Below are positions 12,219 to 21,945 of a stretch of DNA of 64,000 bases, piece after piece (position 1 is the stretch's first letter; every line of letters begins with the position of its first letter). Below the pieces are notes generated by a model. The model ran no database searches, had not been told where the DNA came from, and saw nothing but the letters and a program-made list of their open reading frames with translations. The DNA lies in contig JAXCHB010000006.1 of NCBI GenBank assembly GCA_036926305.1, forward strand, positions 620,001 through 684,000, read 5' to 3'. This DNA comes from Uropetala carovei. Taxonomy: Eukaryota > Arthropoda > Insecta > Odonata > Petaluridae. A program made the position numbers and the translations under genes.

Positions 12219-12706
12219 TGTAAAACACTATAAACTACAGAAGATAAATGAAGGTAACTACTGAAGATAAATCTACTGAAGATAAATCTTAACGCAGGTA
12301 ACTAACGTGACTTCTTGTTCACAAGCCAACTGAATTAAGAATGAAGAGCAAGTATACTGAAACAACAATATCTCCATAGTTTGAGTTTTCCCTCCCCCTC
12401 CATGCTGGGAAACCCCAGACCGGGTGCATTTCTACCACTTATTGTTAGTCACAACGATCGATTATGTACCGGACGCAAATCTGTCTAATTCCAATAAGTA
12501 GGCTAACGCTGACAGGTTGAAACAATATATTAAAACATACAATTCATTATTACATTATTTATTTATTGTTATCACTACTTTGTAACCTATCCGATTCTTG
12601 CTTCAAAAGTAATACGTCAAAAATTGCCATTTTTGAGTTAGTGATATTCATTAATCTGATTTAATACTTTAAGTTACTTAAGGTTTCATTAGTTTAATTT
12701 ATTTTT

Positions 12707-12962
12707 AACTAGCAGAATTTTACGTTTAATTTCAACGGATATAGTGAAGCATGACATAAAAACTCTTTAAAATATATAATAGATACTATATTTTGAATTA
12801 GAGCGCCCACAATCACATACACACACACACAGACATCATTCCAAAAATAGTCTAAACATGTTCTATGGACCTCAAAATGTGTATCCGTTGAAATCTCGAA
12901 GTCGATTTTTTTCGTGAACACAATACTTTCCCATTACTATGTATGGAGAAAGTAAAAACGAA
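12707..12962 (-). repeat. ACTTTCTC-ended dispersed repeat, copy in MULE
   Basis: Read on the minus strand this begins TTTACTTTCTCCATAC, continues GGGAAAGTATTGTG and CGACTTCGAGATTTCAACG, and ends in a short CA/GT run. It matches 19356-19580 (plus) closely. It is more distantly related to 42540-42612 (minus) and 49053-49250 (plus). It has no coding capacity, and its class (SINE or DNA-transposon derivative) is unknown. The (CA)n at about 12816-12832 is part of it. Confidence 0.7.
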
Positions 12963-13217
12963 AAAAATCGGTCCATATTTACGTATTTTAATGCTTGAAG
13001 GAAGAATACCTTGCAAGTCAAGAAATGGATTCATACGTGTTATCTTATGGAAAAATGTTAATCCCCCATATTGGCAGCACTGATTAATCCCGGTTGACCA
13101 AATCTTGACAATTCACTAAGTTAGGATGTAAGGAAGAATCGTACCAAATTTGGTTTTTCTAGATTCTATCGTTTAGGAGGAGTTCCATGAACAAACCAAC
13201 AAACCCTTCAAAATATT
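12963..13217. repeat. Two short dispersed-repeat fragments
   Basis: Position 12963-13030 (GGTCCATATTTACGTATTTT) matches a stretch of the SINE-like repeat at 60004-60030. Position 13093-13217 (containing GAGGAGTTCCATGAACAAAC) is repeated in the same orientation at about 61480-61605. The CAAACCAACAAAC tail suggests the 3' end of a retroposon. Both sit in the 5' noncoding part of the MULE. Confidence 0.6.
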
Positions 13218-13540
13218 TTATAGTAGATCAATTAATTATCTAATTTAATTTTAATTATTTATTATTTTTAATTAATTAATTAAATTTAAAAATCTGTGTT
13301 CGAAGAATTTTTATTCATTTTAAAATTTACGTTTTCGAGTTGTGCTACTTTCGAAGCAAAGGTGTGATATGTACTATAAATGCGACAGAAATTCTTTAGA
13401 TGAATTTTCCGTTAGACGAATTGTTGGTTAGATGAATTTTCCTTAGACGAATTTTCCGTTAGACGAATTGTGTTGAGATGAATTTGGTTTAGACGAATTT
13501 TCCGTTAGACGAATTGTCTTTAGACGAATTTACCGGTTAC

Positions 13541-13760
13541 GGGTCCTTCAACACCCCTTTAAAGTGGTTTTCTATTATTGAAGATCCTGCTTCACATAGC
13601 CTCTTTTTCAGTCCTTCCAGAACTTGTAAGGGAAACGTTTCTTCTTTTCTCTCTCTGAATTGTTTGCCGCGATAACTTGAGCTTCTTACTCAAAGAAGAA
13701 CATCTCTCCTCCAGAAAAGAGACCTCTCTCTTCAGTTTACGAGGGCTAGGCAAAGAATAA
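13541..13760 (-). pseudogene. THAP/P-element gene, second exon, cut by MULE
   Basis: On the minus strand, an AG at 13762-13761 opens an exon encoding SLPSPRKLKREVSFLEERC and then SSLSKKLKLSRQTIQ, a charged coiled coil of the kind that follows the THAP finger in P-element transposases. One reading-frame shift is needed near 13610 to continue as KVLEGLKKRLCEAGSSIIEN and then HFKGVL. The exon stops exactly at 13541, where the MULE terminal repeat begins. Together with the THAP exon at 14002-14329 it forms a two-exon remnant of a P-type transposon or a derived gene. Confidence 0.65.
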
Positions 13761-14001
13761 CTGTTCTAGTCTCATAGTGGTAGACTCTGAATTGCATTCC
13801 TGAAAATGAATAGTAGTACATATATTACTTTTATTCTTTTTATTTCAAGTCCTTTAAGTAGAAAAGGACACAAAATGATGCATCTGTTAAAAATAAAACA
13901 GGAAGCATTACCATACTGTATTAGTTTAGTCTATGCCTTGCTTAAAAAATGTCATAAAGGAATATCATATGGTAATACTAGTACCTATTTGATGAACTCA
14001 C

Positions 14002-14329
14002 CACTTTCACTTTGACCTTCAGATGTTGGAATAGAATCAGAAACCACATCTGTTTCAAAATCTGGTCCTTGTTTGGCTGTCATGGGGTCTATAGGATGAG
14101 CTCTCTTTACTGGTAGTTTCTGCAATTTTGTACACTTTGGAAGCAAATGTTTTGGAAAGTTAAAAATGCTTGGAACAGCATTTGGAAGAAGATATTTTCT
14201 TCCATTATTATCTTTCATGTACTTCTCCTCAAAGTGGCAGGAACATAAAATGACTTTTTTGGCACAAATTTTTGCCTCTTCATGGCAATAACCCATTTAC
14301 GGGTTAATTCTTCATTAGATAATGGAAAC
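14002..14329 (-). pseudogene. THAP-domain exon of a P-element-type gene, frameshifted
   Basis: The minus-strand exon follows an acceptor (TTTCATCAG at 14330) and ends at a strong donor (GTGAGT, 14001-13996). It encodes FPLSNEELTRKWVIAMKRQK, then, after a one-base shift in an A run near 14255, KKVILCSCHFEEKYM and YLLPNAVPSIF. These are the W, C, H-F and AVP-box positions of the THAP zinc finger, a C2CH DNA-binding domain. The first Cys pair would lie on an upstream exon that I could not find. Residues after the finger are Ser/Glu-rich linker. The frameshift and the MULE insertion downstream make it a pseudogene. Confidence 0.75.
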
Positions 14330-14330
14330 C

Positions 14331-15829
14331 TGATGAAATAAATTAGAATGAGTACCATTTACAGTTACCATAATATTATAAAACTAAATTAATGACACTT
14401 TTTTACTTTAAATTACAAGAATAAAACTATTAGTTCGGCCATTCTCACTTGTTCATTAGAAGGAAGTATTTTCTTTCACTTTAGTATCATTTATTTAGCA
14501 CTTCATTAATTTCCTTTTAGTATTTACGCTAATTAAAATACATTTTAAAAGAAAATACATAATTAACGGAATCAAATTTCAAAATAGGTCCCATGACAAA
14601 AAGATTTATCCACTGAAATATTGTTGAACAAATGAAATACATATTTTTATAAAAGTAGGAATGGACGTTTTGAACAAAAGTTTGCCGTTTACTTTGCAGC
14701 TGCACCAACAAAATACCATTAAGAATCAAAATGAGTACTAGGAAGAGTAGTTTGTAGCATCATCTAGCCATCACATCAAATTATGTAGCTATTTATGTAC
14801 AAATTATGCAATTCATAAAACTAAACAAATTTTCGAAATCTTACTGATCTTTGCACCCCCCTTTTGCACGGCCCTGCCTCACATTTATGTTGTACAAAGA
14901 ATAAACAATCATTAGATGTCAAAATTCTTATTACAGCATATGTATCACTCGTTCCAAGAAACTATCTCCCTGAAACAAGCACGATTAAAAAGCTTTTCCC
15001 ATTCCTTAACCATTCCACACCACTAACAATAAGAGTCACATCAACAACATTCAACAAATATTCACCAATTATGCACCTTACCCCAGAATTATTGTTTCTT
15101 CATTTACCTTAGCACTTATTATATAACAAAGAGTTGAGTGAAGTTGCTTGGGTAACTAAATGTATGTATTAAATATATTAATACCGTGTATTAATTATTA
15201 TTAATACTGTACCAATCAAGTAGGACATTTTTTTCGTTTTAGGAATCCAGCAGTAATTAGCTACTTGACAAACGAGCAATCATAATACCAGATGGGAACT
15301 TACTTGAAAAATGAAATTCCTCCTCCCTTAATGAACCTGTTGGTAGAGGCAAAAGCAGAACAGGAAGTCGGCATTTCTTGTGACCCAGGATTTATGCAAA
15401 TCTATGTTCCAGCGATGAAACTATTGCACAGGAAAACCGTTGGCCCTCGTGGCATATATTATTTGATATAAGCTCTATATGAAACGAATACCGCTTCTAT
15501 GTGAAACGAATACCGCTTCTATGTGAAACGACTACCGCTTCTATATGAGACGAATATCGCTTCACTATCTTATATTTATAACACTATAAATATTTATGAA
15601 AAGATGATGTTACTAGCTTGGATAACTCGCAAAAACTCACAACAAACCACCAATACATCCACTCAGAATCATCTACTGCCTTTTTCTGTCATGGCTGACA
15701 CTAGTTACCTTGGCTTCAGGTTGATGGCGCTGATAGCATAACTTTCTCCTCTCTAGTATATTCTATCTCGTTGGGTCTCCTGAACCCATTTTTTCACTGC
15801 TACTTAGCACTTCCTCCCTCTTCCCTCTT
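14331..15829. other. No gene recognised; includes one hAT-type end
   Basis: Read on the minus strand from 14876, CAGGGCCGTGCAAAAGGGGG looks like a single hAT terminus with no partner found. The remaining open frames carry no recognisable motif. A short tandem array (15471-15563) is listed separately. Confidence 0.5.
15471..15563. repeat. 22-bp tandem repeat, about four copies
   Basis: The unit CGCTTCTATGTGAAACGAAT, plus two more bases, is repeated about four times. Differences between units include CTATAT for CTATGT and CGACTAC for CGAATAC. There is no spacer diversity, so this is a simple minisatellite. Confidence 0.85.
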
Positions 15830-16165
15830 TTGTTGGGGTGACACAAAAATAATTAACTTTTTTATTTAAATTACATTAATTTATGATTAATAGATCCAAT
15901 TTTATTGATTGGTAGATTAAGTTACCTTAGGGATAACAGCATAATCTCCCTCCAGAGTTCATATTTACAGGAAGGCTTGCGACCTTGATGTTGGATTAAG
16001 ATAATAGTTAGGTGCAGCCGCTTAATATATAGGTCTGTTAGACCATTAAATTCTTACATGATCTGAGTTCAAACTGGTTTAAGCCAGGTTGGTTTCTATC
16101 TCCAATATATATTTAATTTTTAGTATAAAAGGACCTGAATTAAAAAATAATTTTTATTTGATTAT
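15830..16165 (+). rRNA. rrnL: Mitochondrial 16S rRNA 3' part (nuclear copy)
   Basis: The stretch contains the conserved large-subunit core: GTTGGGGTGAC at the start, AGTTACCTTAGGGATAACAG, GCGACCTTGATGTTGGATTA and CATGATCTGAGTTCAAAC. It is the 3' third of insect-type 16S rRNA and is followed by tRNA-Leu and nad1 in the mitochondrial order. Changes at conserved sites, and the pogo MITE downstream, show it is a nuclear insert (NUMT), not functional rDNA. Confidence 0.9.
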
Positions 16166-16168
16166 TAA

Positions 16169-16233
16169 TACTATTTTGGCAGCAAAGTGCCATGAATTTA
16201 AATTCATAAATGTAATGTATCTTACAGATAGTA
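16169..16233 (+). tRNA. trnL1: Mitochondrial tRNA-Leu(CUN)-like pseudogene
   Basis: The acceptor halves TACTATTTT and AGATAGTA pair, and the D-arm reads GGCAGCAAAGTGCC as in insect tRNA-Leu(UAG). The anticodon arm TGAATTTAAATTCA is shorter than expected, consistent with loss of the G of the UAG anticodon. It lies between 16S rRNA and nad1, the pancrustacean position for trnL1. Confidence 0.75.
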
Positions 16234-16238
16234 CTTGC

Positions 16239-17540
16239 AAATTAATGTTTTATTTAATCTATTACGATGCCTAATTCTTTTTATTGGTATTCTTGTAGGA
16301 GTAGCTTTTTTAACTTTATTGAAACGTAAGGTTTTAGGTTATATTCAAATTCGTAAAGGTCCTAATAAAGTGAGATACTGTGGTATTGTTCAGCCTTTTT
16401 CTGATGCACTTAAATTATTTACTAAGGAACAGACTTTCCCAATAACTTCTAATTACAGGCAGACCTCATCTTTCGCTTTATCTTTTGCGGTTCTGCATTT
16501 GCGACCAGTTGTGTCTTTCGCGGTCTTATGTTTTGCTCTCTCGCAGAAAAAATCACTGAAAAGGCTGCGTGAAATTTTCTATATATGGAATGAATCGCAT
16601 TTTCCTCACATTTTCTCTCATAGTCAGGCATGAAAAATGTTGTTACGTTGTTCTGATATGTAAAAATATTTACGTAATTAAAAAAAATAGATGTGTATCT
16701 ATTTTTTAAAAGTATAAATATAAGACACGTGTACGTGTCTTATATATACTTTAAATATTTTTAGGATGCAATCCTCCCCCACTTTTGTGTCCCTTTGCAT
16801 GTGAAAAGTTACAGAATATAAGCTGGCATCACCGTTCAGAAGCCTTCTGTCTATATTACGACAGGGAAGTCCCAAGGGGAAAGACTCAACCCTCAACTCT
16901 TGACCCTTCCGATTCAGGATCATTGGATTATTTGCTCAGGTTTGACATAGTTCACATGTGTAAGCTTTGCATTTTGCGCATCATTTATTATTGGTGGAGT
17001 TTTGCAGAGTTTTTCAGGAATGGAACCCCCAAGAAAGACACGGTCTGCCGTATTTGGGGAATTAGCCCTGCAAGTTAGGCAACCACCATTCATTTTTTTT
17101 CTTGATCATACTACGGAACTTAAATAAGACTTTATTTTCTGATACTTTTTTCTTCGTCTTTTAACTTAAGTCTCACATTCATTGAAGTTAATTTTTCTAT
17201 CTCTTTCTCTATTTTTCTGCGGTCACCAATACAGAGGACAAACGATCCGTTTTTGCTGGAATGGGAACCAAACCCTGTATTTCCCATTGTCTTAATTACT
17301 TCTCTTTTGCAATTTCGTCTTTCGCGGTGTTTTCAGGAATGTAACCCCCACGAAAGACGAGGTCTGCCTGTACTTATTATTTTTCTTCTATTTTAATTTA
17401 TTAATTTCTCTTTTTGTATGATCAATTATGCCTCTTTATTTTGCTTTATTTAACTTTAATTTAGGACTATTATTTTTCTTGTGTTATACTAGAATAGAGG
17501 TTTATACAGTTATAATTGCGGGTTGAGCTTCTAATTTTGT
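16239..17540 (+). pseudogene. nad1: Mitochondrial nad1 5' part, split by a MITE
   Basis: NADH dehydrogenase subunit 1 is a membrane subunit of complex I. Its N-terminal part is readable at 16271-16455 (ILFIGILVGVAFLTLLKRKV, then QIRKGPNKV and KEQTFPI). After a 915-bp MITE it continues at 17373-17540 with LLISLFVW, LYFALFNFNLGLLFFLCYTS and VYTV(M/I)IAGWASN. It needs the invertebrate mitochondrial code (TGA as Trp). A one-base shift near 16265 separates the probable ATG at 16245 from the main frame, and the usual LLERK reads LLKRK. The copy stops before the second half of nad1, so this is a partial NUMT. Confidence 0.88.
16456..17370. mobile_element. Pogo-type MITE inserted in mitochondrial DNA copy
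   Basis: The left end CAGGCAGACCTCATCTTTCG pairs with the right end CGAAAGACGAGGTCTGCCTG. TA duplications lie at 16454-16455 and 17371-17372. Removing the element restores the nad1 sequence across the join. A second right-end-like block (GAAAGACACGGTCTGCCG) lies inside at about 17035-17054. There is no transposase. Confidence 0.92.
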
Positions 17541-17559
17541 ATACAGTAGAATAATATTA

Positions 17560-19115
17560 GGTTGTTTACAAGCCTCCTGTCTTTTTTGCCCAAACTTATT
17601 CTGCAGGTTGTACAATTGGAAAACTTCATTGGATTTGAAACAAGCCTGTTGCTCTGCAAATTTGATAAAAGTATCCAGGCATTTACCGGCAACACCTCTA
17701 GATACCTTCTCCTCTTCTGTTGGACCCTCTTAGTCAGAATTATTTTCACTGTCTGCTGTACATTCTGGGTTCAACACTTTCAATTAATTGATCATCAGTG
17801 AGTGAGCTAGTATTCTCAATCTCTACATCAACATTAATCCACTCTTTAATATTATTTTCACTGAGCATTTTTAGTGGGTTTGCGATAGAAGCATTTCTAA
17901 GAAGTTCAACAATTTCTTTAACTGTATTTCCCTCGCATGTGACATCAAAACCTTTTAAAGTCTTCTTCATCAGAACGTCTTTCTGCAACAATTTTCTTCA
18001 GGCCCTATGTAATGTTACACTTTTCGCATTATTCCATGCACATGCAATGCTCACAAGAACATCTTTTATTGTATACTTTCTCTGGAAATCTAGGATAGTG
18101 TCATTATGATTTATAAGTTTTCTCATAAACTCTTTTCAGTATATACATTTTAGGTTTTGGATAACTCCTTGGTCCATAGGTTGTATGATTGACATCACAT
18201 TAGGAGGTAAGAAGACTGTGAAAATATTTTTTGACACTAGCTCATTTTCTGAAGGATGAGCTCTGCAATTGTGAAGAAAAAGAATTACCTTTGTTACGTC
18301 AGGGTTCCCCCTTTTACGTAGATCTTGTTTCACTGAAGGCACAAAAATATGGTGAAACCAATATAAAAAAATTTCTTTGTCCATCCATGCATTAGATTGT
18401 GCCGAATAATGAACAGGTAAATGGACAACACCCTTGAGTGCTCTGGGTTGCTTATATTTTCCAACCACTGAAAGTTTAATTCCGTGTGACCCTGATGCAT
18501 TACCACAGACAAGAACACTCACTCAATCCTTGTTTTGTTTAAATCCTTCCGTGCAAGTTTCATTTATACCAGTTAGCGTTGATGTAGGAAAACATTGCCA
18601 AAACAGTCCGGTCTCATCAGCATTGTAGATTTCATCTGGCGTTAGGCCATGATCATTGATTAGTTTTGGAAAAATTCATTATTTTTCGGCAGCCTCATGA
18701 TCAGCTGATTTCTTCTCTCCTGAAACGTCCAATCTTCTGATGCCATGGCGAAGCTTAAAACAAGCTAACCATCCATCCGAAAATGCACAGTTTTCGGTTA
18801 GCGTCATTTTATTATAAAAGTCTTTAGCTTTTTCTATTAACATCGGCCCTGAAATTGGTGCACCTTCTGAACTTGATGGAAAACCAGTCATATAATATTT
18901 TATCCAGTTCCTCTATTTTCGGCTTATGAAGTGTATGACACTTATTAATAGATTTACTAGTCTCAGAAGATGAAACAAATTCCATTAATTCGACCTTCTG
19001 AGCCTTGATATCATATAGCATGGAAGATCTGATGTTGAATTCCCTTGCTATGGCTGCTCTACTTTCTCCTTTTCCCATTCGTTTAATCAGCTCCAGCTTT
19101 TGTGTTTTTTAGCCT
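17560..19115 (-). pseudogene. Dead Tigger/Jerky-type transposase
   Basis: Fragments line up on the minus strand in the order of a Tigger protein. First comes the psq helix-turn-helix (19115-18900: MGKGESRAAIAREFNIRSSM, then LYDIKAQK). Next is the CENP-B-type second domain (18891-18679: ISGPMLIEKAKDFYNKM, ENCAFSDGWLACFKLRHGI). The DDE core follows: NADETGLFWQCFP near 18625, then 18522-18136 with VILFLHNCRAHP and QPMDQGVIQNLK. An acidic tail (17991-17746) ends it. At least four frame breaks separate the parts. The second catalytic Asp is His (codon 18271-18273), so even the repaired protein would be inactive. CAGTAGAATAATATTAG after TA at 17543-17544 may be the 3' terminus. Confidence 0.85.
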
Positions 19116-19355
19116 GGGGTTGAAAAATACCCCTTATCGGGATGGGTGTCACCATTTTGAAGAGTGGTAAAAACAACCTGAACAGGGCAATTATCTAGTT
19201 ATAACCTTATTTTGAAAGCATGAATGTTTTTGAAAAGTCCAGATAACACGTAAAACTCGACTTTTCGGGGTGCGGGCTTTCATTCATTTGCTCATATAAA
19301 TTCGAAATATTGACAAGCAAGCTACGGACATGGATGTTTTAAGGAAAAATTCTTA
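19116..19355. other. Unassigned spacer
   Basis: I see no gene or terminal repeat in these 240 bp between the dead Tigger and the dispersed repeat. Confidence 0.5.
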
Positions 19356-19580
19356 TTATTTTTACTTTCTCCATACGTAGTATAGGGAAAGTATTGTGAT
19401 CACGAAAAACATTGACTTCGAGATTTCAACGGAAATACACGTTTTAAGGTCCCTAGAACACGTTTAGACTATTTTCGGAATGATGTGTTTGTGTGTGTGC
19501 ATGCTTGTGTGAGAGAGAGATTGTGGGCACTCTAACTCAAAAAGTACTTGTCATATTAATACCAGATTTCATATATAACA
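19356..19580 (+). repeat. ACTTTCTC-ended dispersed repeat, copy 2
   Basis: It starts TTTACTTTCTCCATACG, with GGGAAAGTATTGTGATC and TTGACTTCGAGATTTCAACG, and ends in GT-rich sequence. It is the inverted counterpart of 12707-12962, with a distant relation to 42540-42612 and 49053-49250. Noncoding. Confidence 0.7.
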
Positions 19581-19856
19581 CTTTAGCATGAGCACAAAAA
19601 CTGATTAGTTTTTGGACAATACCGGTTATCCTGAAGTCGAGGTTTATTCGAAACCCGATTCTGTTTTTGCGATATTCCTCTGATAATACGTCATTGTATA
19701 TATTGACCATAACAGAAAATATAGAAAATATTATTTCCTACAACTTTTATTTAAAACAATGTTCCATTGCAGTTATTGTTTTGGAATTATAAATAATGTG
19801 CTTTCGGTGTTCATCGAATATGTTCTTTAAAACGCTGTTATTTACGGATCTAGGAC

Positions 19857-20228
19857 AATTCACCAACCACAATTCACCGAAGGAAAATTCACCGACGGAA
19901 AATTCACCGAATCACAATTCACCGAAAGGTAAATTCACCGACCCACAATTGATCGAATGCAGTATTCACCGAAATTTCCAATTCACCTTATGAAGACGGG
20001 GAAGAGCGGAAGTAATATAAGCGGAATGTTGGCAACAATGACACGTAGCAATAAACCATTAACGTTTAAGGAGGAATGGGTATGGGGAAGATAGAAGGAA
20101 GATGGAATAGTATGACAAAATGAAATAATGGCATCATGGATATCCTTCCATTACAAATAACTCGTACATGAATAATAAATAAACAAATTAAACTCACGGG
20201 AGTAGGGGGAGAAGAAGGGGAAGGTTAA
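19857..20228 (+). repeat. AATTCACCG-motif block plus unique segment, copy 1
   Basis: About eight variants of AATTCACCGA at 15-17-bp spacing (19857-19990) are followed by a conserved segment that includes GAAGACGGGGAAGAGCGG. The same sequence, nearly identical, lies at 25529-25918, offset by 5,690 bp in the same orientation. The spacing and the alternation of CAATTC and GGAAAATTC resemble the MULE terminal repeat at 10442, so this is probably the end of a related element. Confidence 0.75.
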
Positions 20229-20600
20229 ACATTAAAGAAAGTAATACTGGCACCATGGGTGTCATTCGATTGCAAATAAATCGTAGATGAATAATAAACA
20301 ATAACTCAACAAATTACGCAACCAAGGGTTATGGTAGGGGGAAGGTTGAACATTTAAAAACAGAATACGAGCACCATGGGTGGCATTCGATTGCGAATAA
20401 CTCGTAGATGAATAATAAACAATAAATAAAGAAATTACGCAACCAAGGCTTATGGTAGGGGGAGGGAAGGGGGAAGGTTAAAATCCAAAAACAGAATACT
20501 AGCACCATGGGTGTCATTCGATTGCAAATAACTCGTACATAAATAATTAACAATAAATAAACAAATTACGCACTCTACGCTTATGGTAGGGGGAAGGTTT
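20100..20600 (+). repeat. ~130-bp tandem repeat array, about four units
   Basis: Units carry GAATACTAGCACCATGGGTG, TTCGATTGCAAATAACTCG and a G-rich box GGTAGGGGGAAGG. The first unit is divergent. The array ends immediately after a G-rich box at about 20600, where the 25-bp minisatellite begins. It is related to the longer array at 25795-26945. Confidence 0.85.
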
Positions 20601-21560
20601 CTACCCCTTATTTTTCACGCGCATTCTACCCCTTATTTGTAACGTTCTTTCTAACCCTTATTTTTTTCAGCATTCTACCCCTTATTTTTCAAGCGCATTC
20701 TACCCCTTTTCACGGGCTTCGTGCCCCCTTATTTTCAAGCTCTTTCTACCTCTTATTTTTCACGCGCCTTCTTCCCCATTATTTTTGATGCGTATTCTAC
20801 CCCTTATTTTTCTTGTGCATTCTACCCTTTACTTTATTTCTACCCCATTAGTTTTGTCGCGCTTTCTGCTTTTCGTTTTTAACGCTCTTTATACCCCTAT
20901 TTTTCACTTTCTTTCTATTCCTTATTTTTCACGCGCTTTCTACTCCGTATTGTTTCGCTCTTTCTACCTCTTATTTTTCGTGCGCTTTCTAACCTTTATT
21001 TTTGACGCGCATCTACCCCTTATTTTTCACGCTCTTTCTGCCCCTTATTTTGGCGCCCTCTACCTTTATTTTTCACGTGCATTCTACCCCTAATATTTCA
21101 CGGGCTTTCTACCCTTTATTTTCACGTGGTTTATACTTCTTATTTTTGACGCTCTTTCTACCCCTTATTTTTCATGCGCTTTCTCCCCGTTGTTTTTCAC
21201 GCGCGATCAACCCCTTATTTTCACGCGCTTTCTTCCCCATTATTTTTGACGCGCATTCAACCCCTTACCTTTGTCGCGCATTCAACCCCTTTTCACGCGC
21301 TTTCCATCCCATTATTTTTGTCGCCCTTTCTTCCCCTATTTTTCACGCTCTTTCTACGCCTTATTTCTCAGGTGCATTCTACACCTTATTTTTCACGCGC
21401 TTTCTACTCCTCATTCCTTACTCTCTTTCTACCCCTTCTTTTTCGCGCGCTTTCTACCCCTTATTTTTGACGCTCTTTCGGCCCCTTATTTTTCACGCGC
21501 TTTGTACCACTTTTTTTAACGCGCTTTCTACCCTCTTATTTTGACGCGCATTCTTATTTT
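20601..21560 (+). repeat. ~25-bp minisatellite, strand-biased
   Basis: Roughly 37 degenerate copies of TTTCTACCCCTTATTTTTCA, completed by CGCGC or variants, run from 20601 to 21560. The plus strand is pyrimidine-rich. Because 25 is not a multiple of three, each frame cycles through all phases of the unit. The plus-strand unit lacks stop codons, so long open frames arise as an artefact. Confidence 0.9.
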
Positions 21561-21832
21561 TCACGATTCACGCGCATTCTATTTTTTCTCGCCCTTTCGT
21601 ATTTTTTCACGCCCATTCGTGTTCTTTCAGGCCCATTCTTTTTTTCACGCGCATTTTTCATTTTATCACTCGAAAATAATATTTTCCCCTCGAATTGTTA
21701 CTTTTTATCACTCATATTATTTTCTTTATCGCTCATAATTTTTTCTTTCCAATCATCTTTTCGTTTCGAAATTTATCTTTCCCAGTCGTTATACTCGCAC
21801 ACAAGTTTTGCGCAGGTTTTTTCATGCTTAAT
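21561..21832. other. Degenerate T-rich transition zone
   Basis: This is T-rich sequence with a decaying TTATCACTCG or ATCGCTCAT motif (21660-21740). It looks like a further-decayed tandem repeat. No gene. Confidence 0.5.
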
Positions 21833-21945
21833 AATTCTATTTTTTCCATTTTTATGTCTTTAATAAGTTAAACCCGAAAGACTATTATTTTAATGGTCTT
21901 TCGGGTTTAACTCATTAAAGACATAAAAATGGAAAAAATAGAATT
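21833..21945. repeat. 50-bp-arm hairpin (inverted repeat)
   Basis: Arms 21833-21882 and 21896-21945 are reverse complements with one mismatch (loop of 13 nt). The arm tips next to the loop read AAACCCGAAAGAC and GTCTTTCGGGTTT. The identity suggests recent origin. It abuts the GC-rich SINE-like block on its right. Confidence 0.92.

Larger units (their letters stand above)
10442..13540 (-). mobile_element. FLYWCH-MULE DNA transposon, nearly complete
   Basis: The element starts GTAACCGGTAAATTCGTC and ends with the inverse, GACGAATTTACCGGTTAC. Both terminal repeats are strings of AATTCGTCT or AATTCATCT motifs at about 16-bp intervals. It carries a MULE transposase on the minus strand (12218-10824) and a long 5' noncoding part that holds two other repeats (12707-13030, 13093-13217). 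It is about 3.1 kb. A 9-bp target duplication is not visible, because the left flank is itself another MULE terminus. The right edge cuts the coding exon of a THAP/P-type gene (13541-13760). Confidence 0.85.

Noticed and set aside
15471..15563. CRISPR-like regular repeats
   Set aside because: The units are contiguous with no variable spacers, and the context is eukaryotic.
19857..19990. AATTCACCG string as a CRISPR or bacterial operator array
   Set aside because: Spacing is short, the inter-motif bases are also repetitive, and the copy at 25528 lies inside a eukaryotic transposon exon.
21002..21544. 180-codon open frame with aromatic/basic repeats
   Set aside because: It is wholly within the 25-bp minisatellite, whose unit lacks plus-strand stops in any phase; the frame is a by-product of the repeat.
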